A stretch of DNA of 64,000 bases, taken from contig JBBSML010000003.1 in NCBI GenBank assembly GCA_038233215.1, positions 68,712 to 132,711 on the forward strand. The letters run 5' to 3'. Positions 58,136-64,000 of this stretch are shown here, in pieces. A program made the position numbers and the translations under genes. The stretch is from JACDBZ01 sp038233215 (lineage in GTDB: Bacteria; Chloroflexota; Limnocylindria; QHBO01). Every line of letters begins with the position of its first letter. Position 1 is the stretch's first letter. The notes below the pieces were generated by a model that saw nothing but the letters and a program-made list of their open reading frames with translations, ran no database searches and was not told the DNA's origin.

Positions 58136-58696
58136 ATGCAGAACAGCAGCAAGCGGTCCGTCAATCGCCGTATCGCCCTCGGCCTCGCCCTGGGCTCTGT
58201 CGCCGTGGCAGGCGTCGCCGCCCTGGCCTTGACGCTAAATTCGTCGCCGGTGACGACACCTTCGCCTGGGCCTGTGGCTTCACCCAGCCCTACGACGCGG
58301 CCGTCGCGGCCGAGTGGGCTCACGCCAACCGCTGAGAGCGTGTCACCCGTCGCGCGTCCCTGTAGCAGTGTCCTGCCCGTGGCGAGCTTCAGCCTCGGGC
58401 AGGCATCGGGGCGAGCTGTTTCGACCCACTTAGCCGGTTGCCGGTTCAGCCGGTTCGTCGCTGTCAACCGCTGTCGCCTCGCCTCCTCTGCGCCGACGAC
58501 GCAGGCTCCGCAGGGCGGCCGCCAAGAACAGCACACCCGGAAACAGCGGAAGGAAACCGAGGCCCCCACCCGCGGTACCCACAGCCAGCCCAATGCCGAT
58601 AGCAGCCACACCGATGGCGGTGAGGATCGGCGCGGCCGAAGGAGCGTGACGCGAGGCGTACCCGGTCGGCCGGACCTGCGGCTCAACGGTCGCTGA
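58136..58696 (+). CDS. Membrane-anchored Pro/Thr-rich protein, possibly truncated
   Basis: AGGAGG lies 5 bases before the ATG. The product has a basic start (QNSSKRSVNRR), one membrane helix (IALGLALGSVAVAGVAALAL) and a Ser/Thr/Pro-rich tail. The part from about 58430 onward overlaps a convergent membrane protein gene and reads like antisense, so the true end may have been lost. Its place after an ECF sigma fragment suggests it was an anti-sigma or sigma-associated membrane protein. Confidence 0.35.
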   Translation: MQNSSKRSVNRRIALGLALGSVAVAGVAALALTLNSSPVTTPSPGPVASPSPTTRPSRPSGLTPTAESVSPVARPCSSVLPVASFSLGQASGRAVSTHLAGCRFSRFVAVNRCRLASSAPTTQAPQGGRQEQHTRKQRKETEAPTRGTHSQPNADSSHTDGGEDRRGRRSVTRGVPGRPDLRLNGR

Positions 58697-58801
58697 TTCG
58701 TGCGACGAAACGCCGCCCCACCCGCCCAGTCTGACCATGAGCACCGCGCCGACAATGCCGCCTGCGAGGGCGGCTATGACGCTGACCGGGTCACTCAACA
58801 C
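58430..58801 (-). CDS. Small membrane protein of unknown function
   Basis: A 123-residue protein with an N-terminal helix (VSVIAALAGGIVGAVLMVRL), a polar loop, two further hydrophobic segments (ILTAIGVAAIGIGLAVGTAG, LGFLPLFPGVLFLAAALRSL) and an Arg-rich, acidic tail. No family recognised. It overlaps the end of the preceding rightward frame. Confidence 0.5.
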   Translation of the reverse strand: MLSDPVSVIAALAGGIVGAVLMVRLGGWGGVSSHESATVEPQVRPTGYASRHAPSAAPILTAIGVAAIGIGLAVGTAGGGLGFLPLFPGVLFLAAALRSLRRRRRGGEATAVDSDEPAEPATG

Positions 58802-59234
58802 GGCGGGCTCGACCTCGTTCCACTAGCGTTCCGTCATTCGATTACTCGCATTCGGCTCCGGTCAGGATCGTATCGAACTCCGGCAGCAGGGACCACGAAC
58901 CGCCCCACCAGCGTCACCCTTGCCCCCCTGATAGACGGCGTTCAGTCGAATTGCGCGCGAGAACGAATCGACGACGCCGAGATGGGCAGTGCTATCCACG
59001 CGGCCTTGCCTGGGCCAGGACCACGAAGGAGGCGCCGCACGACGACAATACTACAGGGCTGTGGCGTTCGGGAGATCGTGTCCCGAGCGCTGTGCGCCGC
59101 CGACAGTGGAGAAGATCAGCCAGCGCAGGTGCGCTCGATCGCGCCAGATGGCGGGTGGCATCGGGTGGACGGCGCAGCGGAAGAAGACAGATGGGCTGAA
59201 CGGGATGGACGCAACGTCCCAACAAAGCTGGCTG
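58802..59234. other. Stretch without a supported gene
   Basis: About 430 bp between two leftward genes. Frames on both strands lack recognisable protein. I see no tRNA, repeat or strong hairpin. It lies directly downstream of nuoN, so a terminator is expected but not obvious. Confidence 0.4.
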
Positions 59235-60686
59235 CTACGGCAGCAGGCTCGACTCGGCGAAGGCACGGACGAAGGGCTCCGCCCAGAGCCCCACGACGAT
59301 GAGCGCGACAGCCATGGCCACCGTGGCGATCGCCGCCCATCGGCCAAGGACCGGTATCGATTTGGGAGGGGCGTCGAAGTACGCTGGCGCAAGAACCCGC
59401 ACGTAGTACACGATCGATACCACCGTATTGAGCGCCGCGAGCACCGCCAGCCAGATGTAATCCGCCTCGATGGCAGCTCCGAAGAGCAGGAGCTTGGCGA
59501 CGAAGCCGGCCAGCGGGGGCACGCCAATGAACGACATGAATGCGAGCAGGAGTGCGCCCAGCAGCAGTGGCCGAGCGCGACCCAGTCCCAGGTAGTCCTC
59601 GAGCTTGGTGCGGCCGCGGAGCTCGACCACCACACCGAATGCAGCCACATTTCCGATGATATATGCCAGCAGAAAGAACAGCAGCGACGGCACCGCCAGG
59701 CCGCTGAGCCCGAGGGCCACGATGGCCATCAGTCCGTACCCGGTCTGGGACACCGCCGACCAGCCGAGGAGCCGACGCACGTCGGTCTGCCACAGCGCTG
59801 CCAGGTTGCCAAGCGTCATGGTGACGGCCGACAGGACGGCGACGAGCAGGCGCCAGTCCAGTGCGTCGGTCGGTAGGGCCAGCACGAACCGGGCGAGGAA
59901 GATGAGGCCGCCGACCTTGGGAATGCTGGTAACGAAGGCGGCCACCGGCGCCGGAGCGCCCTGGGCCACGTCGGGCATCCAGGCGTGGGCCGGTACCGCC
60001 CCGATCTTGAAGGCCACGGCGAGGATGACGAGTGCCGCTCCCACGGCAAGCCCCACGCCGCCCGTCGGCGGCAGGCCGGACCGCAGGCCGGACAGCGTGG
60101 TCGACCCGGCGAGGCCGAACAGGAAGGCCACGCCGATGAGCATGGCGGCGCTGGTCAGGGCACCGATAAGGTAGTACTTGATCGCGGCCTCCGAGCCCGG
60201 CGATGAGCGGCGGTGATAGCCGGTCAGCACGTAGCCGGTTGCGGAGGACAGGATCATGGCCACCACGAACTCTTTCAGGTCCGTGGCGCCGGCCAACAGG
60301 ATGGCCCCCAGGGCGCCGTACAGAATCAGGGTGTAGTACTCGCCGTGTCGGGGGTCCGAGCGGAACCACGGCACCGACAGGCCGATGACCGCGGCGGTGA
60401 CCGGCAGCACGATGAGCTTGGACCACACGGCGACGCCGTCGCGGGCGTAGGTATCCGCAAAAGTCAGTGATTCGCGCCCGCCGAGGGCGGGGAGCATCGG
60501 CAGGGTGGCCAGCGTGGCCAGCGCGAGCGCGACCAGGGCCAGCAGCGCCGCGCCGCTCTGCCATCGGCGCGGAGCCAGCAGCGCCCACAGCAGGACGGCC
60601 ACGCCGCCGACCACGAGCACGATCTCCGGCACCACGTCCCCGACCGCGGCCGCCATGTCCATCGGCATGACTTCGCTGTCCGGCAT
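59235..60686 (-). CDS. nuoN: NADH-quinone oxidoreductase subunit N
   Basis: A 483-residue membrane protein with about 14 helices. Family marks are the first helix VPEIVLVVGGVAVLLWALLA, LKEFVVAMILSSATGYVLTG, AAIKYYLIGALTSAAMLIGV with its conserved Lys, FKIGAVPAHAWMPDVAQGAP and FVTSIPKVGG. NuoN is one of the three antiporter-like proton channels of complex I. It follows nuoM by 3 bp and is the last gene of the operon visible here. Confidence 0.93.
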   Translation of the reverse strand: MPDSEVMPMDMAAAVGDVVPEIVLVVGGVAVLLWALLAPRRWQSGAALLALVALALATLATLPMLPALGGRESLTFADTYARDGVAVWSKLIVLPVTAAVIGLSVPWFRSDPRHGEYYTLILYGALGAILLAGATDLKEFVVAMILSSATGYVLTGYHRRSSPGSEAAIKYYLIGALTSAAMLIGVAFLFGLAGSTTLSGLRSGLPPTGGVGLAVGAALVILAVAFKIGAVPAHAWMPDVAQGAPAPVAAFVTSIPKVGGLIFLARFVLALPTDALDWRLLVAVLSAVTMTLGNLAALWQTDVRRLLGWSAVSQTGYGLMAIVALGLSGLAVPSLLFFLLAYIIGNVAAFGVVVELRGRTKLEDYLGLGRARPLLLGALLLAFMSFIGVPPLAGFVAKLLLFGAAIEADYIWLAVLAALNTVVSIVYYVRVLAPAYFDAPPKSIPVLGRWAAIATVAMAVALIVVGLWAEPFVRAFAESSLLP

Positions 60687-60689
60687 CCG

Positions 60690-62186
60690 TCAGCGCCCGA
60701 CGAACGGTCCGGCGAACGAGTCGATCACGTCGAGCAGCCAGGCCGGGAACACGCCGATAACGACCACCAGGGCCAGCAGGGCGGCCAGGGTGACTGCCTC
60801 CGTCCGGCCCAAATCGCGGAACTCACTCCAGCGTTCCGGGAGGCCGCCCAGGAAGACGCGGCCCAGCATCCGCAGGAAGAGCGCGGCCGTGACAATGATT
60901 CCGAACAGACCGACGGCGGCCAGCCACGGGTACACGGCCAGGGCGCCGGTGAACACCTGGATTTCCGCGACGAAGCCGGCCAGACCGGGAAGCCCCAGGC
61001 TGCCGAAAGCCGCCAGGACGGTGAGGCTGGTCAGCCACGGCGCACGCTGCAACAGACCGCCGTAGGCGTCGGTCTCGTAGGTGGAGCCGCGAGAGAGGAG
61101 CGAGCCGCTGATCAGGAACAGCGAACCGGTGATAAGGCCGTGTGCCACCATCTCCACGGTGGCTCCCGTGAGGGCGATTGCCTGGGCCGCGGCCTGTCCG
61201 GGCACGGCCGCCCCGGCCACCGCCAGCCCCAGGATGACGTAGCCCATGTGGTTGATGCTCGTGTAGGCCACCAGGCGCTTGAGGTTCGTCTGGGCCAGGG
61301 CGACGAGCGCGCCGTACACGATGGCGATCACCGCCAGCACCGCCAGGGGGAAAGCGAACTGCGCGAACGTGTCGGGCAGCATCGCCATCAGGATGCGGAC
61401 GAAGCCGTAGGTCCCCATCTTCAGCAGCACTCCCGCCAGGACCGCAGATACGGGTCCCGGCGCGTCTACATGGGCGGGCGGCAGCCAGGTGTGGAAGGGC
61501 ACCATCGGAGTCTTGATGGCGAAGCCGATGAAGAAGCCGATGAAGACCAGTACCGCGTACAGGCCGCCGCCGGCGAGCGGCTGCTGCTCGATGATCTGGG
61601 CCATGTCGAACGTGCGCGGTTCGGTGGTGAGGTAGATGCCCAGGATGGCAAGCAGGAGGGGCAGGGAGCCGGCGAAGGTATAGACGAAGAACTTCAGCGC
61701 CGATCGACGTGCGTCCCCGTGTCCCCACGCTCCGATGAGGAAGTACATCGCGACCAGCGACACGTCCCAGAACACGAAGAAGAGAAAGAGGTCGAGGGCC
61801 AAAAAAAGCCCGATGGAGGCACCCTCCAGGAAGAGCATGAGCGCGAAGTACGACGGACCGCGGCCCCGAAGGTCAACGGGGTAGGCGGTGGCCGCCACGA
61901 AGATGAGCGCTGTCATCGCGGCCAGTGGGAGTGAGAGCCCATCGATGCCGACCCGGTAGCTGACGCCCAGGGTTGGGATCCAGTTGAGTGCCTCGACCTG
62001 TTCGAAGCCGCCGGTGCCCTCGAAGGCAAGCCAGGCGAATGCCAGGAGGACGAGCGGGATGGCCGCCGCCAGGGTGGCCACGCGCTGCAGCCTTCGCTCC
62101 GAGGTGGCCAGCCACGACAGCCGGCGACCCAGCACGAAGATCAGCACGACCCCGACGATCGGAAGAATGACCGCAGCGCTCAGCAC
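60690..62186 (-). CDS. nuoM: NADH-quinone oxidoreductase subunit M
   Basis: A 498-residue membrane protein. Hallmarks are the conserved Glu region LFFVFWDVSLVAMYFLIGAW, KFFVYTFAGSLPLLLAILGI, FAIKTPMVPFHTWLPPAHVD followed by APGPVSAVLAGVLLKMGTYG, and LVAYTSINHMGYVILGLAVA. It is an antiporter-like subunit of complex I. It lies 15 bp after nuoL on the minus strand. Confidence 0.95.
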   Translation of the reverse strand: MLSAAVILPIVGVVLIFVLGRRLSWLATSERRLQRVATLAAAIPLVLLAFAWLAFEGTGGFEQVEALNWIPTLGVSYRVGIDGLSLPLAAMTALIFVAATAYPVDLRGRGPSYFALMLFLEGASIGLFLALDLFLFFVFWDVSLVAMYFLIGAWGHGDARRSALKFFVYTFAGSLPLLLAILGIYLTTEPRTFDMAQIIEQQPLAGGGLYAVLVFIGFFIGFAIKTPMVPFHTWLPPAHVDAPGPVSAVLAGVLLKMGTYGFVRILMAMLPDTFAQFAFPLAVLAVIAIVYGALVALAQTNLKRLVAYTSINHMGYVILGLAVAGAAVPGQAAAQAIALTGATVEMVAHGLITGSLFLISGSLLSRGSTYETDAYGGLLQRAPWLTSLTVLAAFGSLGLPGLAGFVAEIQVFTGALAVYPWLAAVGLFGIIVTAALFLRMLGRVFLGGLPERWSEFRDLGRTEAVTLAALLALVVVIGVFPAWLLDVIDSFAGPFVGR

Positions 62187-62201
62187 CTTCGGATCGTCAC
62201 T

Positions 62202-64000
62202 TCAAGGGCTCCATATCAGGACAACGAGCATGACCGCCAGGCCGACGACGATGATGACGTAATAGTGGTGCGACTCGCCGGTCTGTAGGCGGCGACTGGC
62301 TTCACCCACGAAGCCCACACCTCGCGCGCCTGCCTCGACCGCCGCATCCACGCCCAGATCGTCGGTCGTCCGCGAGGCGCGGGCCGTGCCGAGCGTCAGA
62401 GAGGTGATGCCGCGAACCATGCCGTCAAAGGTCCACTCTCCGTGGATCGCGGCGAGTGCCGAGACCCGGCGCGCAAGCCAGGCAACTCCCCGGATGCCCG
62501 CGTCGATGACTCGGTCGTCAAGTCGTGCAAGCGCCGCCGCCAGTGACTCAATCGGCCGTACGACGACTGCATGCGTCATCGTCGGCAGACCGAGCCAGTC
62601 GGCCGCCGCCGCCTGCAGTTGGTCAGGCAGGCCGAAGGTCAGCAGCTGCCGGCGCCGGAAGAGCTGCCATACGAGCCCGAAGGCGACGGCCGTCAGGCCG
62701 ACAGATGCCGCAATCTCCCAGGCAGCACCCGATTGGAGGGTCCCTTCCGTCATCGACGCCACGAACCGCTCGCCGCCAGGCAGCCAGACGGCTGAGAGGA
62801 GCAGGGTGACGGACGCCAGTACCGCGAGGCTCGCCAGCTCCGCAGTGCCGGGCCGGTATGGCTGAGCTGCCCTCGTGCCGACATCGGGAGGACCGAAGAC
62901 GAGAAGCTGATAGCGCGCCGCGTAGAGCGCGGTAAGAAGGCTGGCGATCAGAACGGCACCACCCAGCCACGGCGACGCGTGCAGCGTGGCCGCGAGGATC
63001 CGTTCCTTGCTCCACGCGGCGCCCAACGGAGGTACCGCAGTAAGCGCCAGACCGCCGACCGCCGACAGCAACGCAACCAGCGGCATGGCTCGCGCCAGAC
63101 GCAGGCCGCCCAGCCACCCTGAGCCGGTGGCATGGATCGCCATGCCAGCCCCGAGGAAGAGGAGCGACTTGAAGGCCGCGTGCGCGACGACCTGGGCGCC
63201 GGCGGCGGCCACTGAGCCGGCGCCGACCGCAATGAACATCAGGCCGTATTGGGCTGACGTGGAGCCGGCCAGGGCGCGCTTGGCATCGGTCTGGAGCAGG
63301 GCCACCACGGCACCCGCGAGCGCGGTCGCAACACCGACGGTCGCGACGGCGGGCAGGAACCAGGCGACCGCACCAAGGTCAGGTCCGAGACGGATGAGCA
63401 GATAGGCGCCGGCGGCCACCAACGTGGCCGAGTGCAGCAGCGCCGATACCGGCGTCGGGCCGGCCATTGCGGCGAAGAGCCAGGGGGAGAAGGGCAGCTG
63501 AGCGGACTTGGCCGCTGCTGCCAGCAATACGCCCGCGGCGACGACCGCCTGAGCACCGGGATCTGCCCCTGGGATGCCGGCGAAGGCAAAGCTGCCGGTG
63601 GCGGCGAACGTCATGCCGGCAGCAATGAAGAGACCGATGTCGCCGACCCGCGTCGTCAGGAACGCCTGGGTCGCAGACCGGACAGCGTCGGGGTCGCGCC
63701 AGCGATGGCCGATCAGCGTCCACGAGAGGAAGCTGACGAGTTCCCAGCCGATCAGGAGCGTCAGGAAATCCGCCGCCGAGACCAGCAGGAGCATCGCCGC
63801 CACGAACGCCAGCAGGAGCGCCAACAGCCGTCGCCGGCCGTCGTCCTCCGTCGCGGCTGCGTACGCGACGATCGGTGTCGCGATCAGCGGAACGAGTACC
63901 GACATCGTTCGCCCGAAACCATCGAGTTCCAGACGAAGCTGGATCACCGGGCTCCACGCCCAGCCGAAGCTGGGCTCTGACGTGGCTGCCGCGATGGCGA
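62202..64000 (-). CDS. nuoL: NADH-quinone oxidoreductase subunit L (5' end outside window)
   Basis: At least 581 residues, and the frame stays open to the window edge (upstream codons read EPSFGWAWSP), so the true start lies to the right. Motifs are LLIGWELVSFLSWTLIGHRW, ATQAFLTTRVGDIGLFIAAG, FSPWLFAAMAGPTPVSALLH followed by SATLVAAGAYLL, and LAGSTSAQYGLMFIAVG. The C-terminal extension with the lateral helix is present, ending in a last membrane helix. It lacks an obvious Lys in part of the HSWLPDAM-type region (reads SPWLFAAM). It begins the visible nuoL-M-N order. Confidence 0.92.
   Translation of the reverse strand, partial: AIAAATSEPSFGWAWSPVIQLRLELDGFGRTMSVLVPLIATPIVAYAAATEDDGRRRLLALLLAFVAAMLLLVSAADFLTLLIGWELVSFLSWTLIGHRWRDPDAVRSATQAFLTTRVGDIGLFIAAGMTFAATGSFAFAGIPGADPGAQAVVAAGVLLAAAAKSAQLPFSPWLFAAMAGPTPVSALLHSATLVAAGAYLLIRLGPDLGAVAWFLPAVATVGVATALAGAVVALLQTDAKRALAGSTSAQYGLMFIAVGAGSVAAAGAQVVAHAAFKSLLFLGAGMAIHATGSGWLGGLRLARAMPLVALLSAVGGLALTAVPPLGAAWSKERILAATLHASPWLGGAVLIASLLTALYAARYQLLVFGPPDVGTRAAQPYRPGTAELASLAVLASVTLLLSAVWLPGGERFVASMTEGTLQSGAAWEIAASVGLTAVAFGLVWQLFRRRQLLTFGLPDQLQAAAADWLGLPTMTHAVVVRPIESLAAALARLDDRVIDAGIRGVAWLARRVSALAAIHGEWTFDGMVRGITSLTLGTARASRTTDDLGVDAAVEAGARGVGFVGEASRRLQTGESHHYYVIIVVGLAVMLVVLIWSP

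Overview
The window is about 64 kb of high-GC bacterial chromosome with short operons and many 4-bp ATGA/GTGA gene overlaps. The gene content (TrpC-TrpF-TrpB fusion, tryptophan T-box, split acyl-CoA mutase, SpoIID, DUF3352, E1 alpha-beta fusion, system II cytochrome c biogenesis, copper genes of actinobacterial style) points to an uncultured high-GC lineage. I think a Chloroflexota (Limnocylindria-like) host is most likely, with Actinobacteriota as the alternative. This is an inference from gene style, because no 16S or ribosomal protein gene is present.

Region by region. 1-6.7 kb: the tail of an acyl-CoA mutase large subunit, a 5'-3' exonuclease, a SpoIID-like secreted protein, an ornithine cyclodeaminase family enzyme, small membrane proteins and a CysS/MshC-type ligase. 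6.7-12.6 kb: a minus-strand peptide ABC transporter operon (dppA-B-CD-F) with a fused permease-ATPase and a strong hairpin after the binding-protein gene. 12.7-17.5 kb: an S9 peptidase, an acyl-CoA dehydrogenase, and an FTR1/EfeU iron permease behind a DtxR-like palindrome. 17.7-24.4 kb: a minus-strand trp operon (trpD, trpCFB, trpA, then a dienelactone hydrolase) under a complete Trp-specific T-box with its own promoter, downstream of a TPR-rhomboid gene. 24.5-33.9 kb: housekeeping genes, including a glycosyltransferase that carries a CysRS-type C-terminal helical tail, a cupin-DUF3352 pair, and an E1 alpha-beta fusion, FabD-like and AlkA-like operon, ending at tRNA-Arg(TCT).

33.9-42.0 kb is the most interesting part: an 8.1-kb integrated element bounded by a 41-bp direct repeat of the 5' half of that tRNA-Arg. 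It encodes a tyrosine integrase, a P4-type SF3 helicase/primase (split by an apparent +1 frameshift), a VRR-NUC nuclease, a P27-type small terminase, a scaffold-like coiled-coil protein and an HK97-type major capsid protein on the opposite strand. No large terminase, portal, protease or tail gene is present. It therefore looks like a capsid-encoding phage satellite. It also holds a dense array of GGWCC motifs in the 3' end of the helicase gene, a multi-hairpin non-coding segment, and a palindrome-rich right end.

42-48.4 kb is a degraded stretch: a lone receiver protein and hypotheticals, then a run of broken genes (DUF417 fragment, PspC frameshift, GGDEF frameshift, DUF4242 with two frameshifts, SRPBCC fragment). 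48.4-58.8 kb is a metal and cytochrome c island: a MerR regulator followed at once by a 20-residue cysteine-rich peptide, a Csp-like copper storage protein, CcdA-CcsB-ResB-TlpA (system II), an M56 peptidase with a BlaI/CopY repressor and its operator, a DUF305 lipoprotein, a beta-propeller protein and an ECF sigma remnant. 59.2-64 kb carries nuoN, nuoM and the 5'-truncated nuoL on the minus strand, the membrane antiporter-like subunits of complex I.
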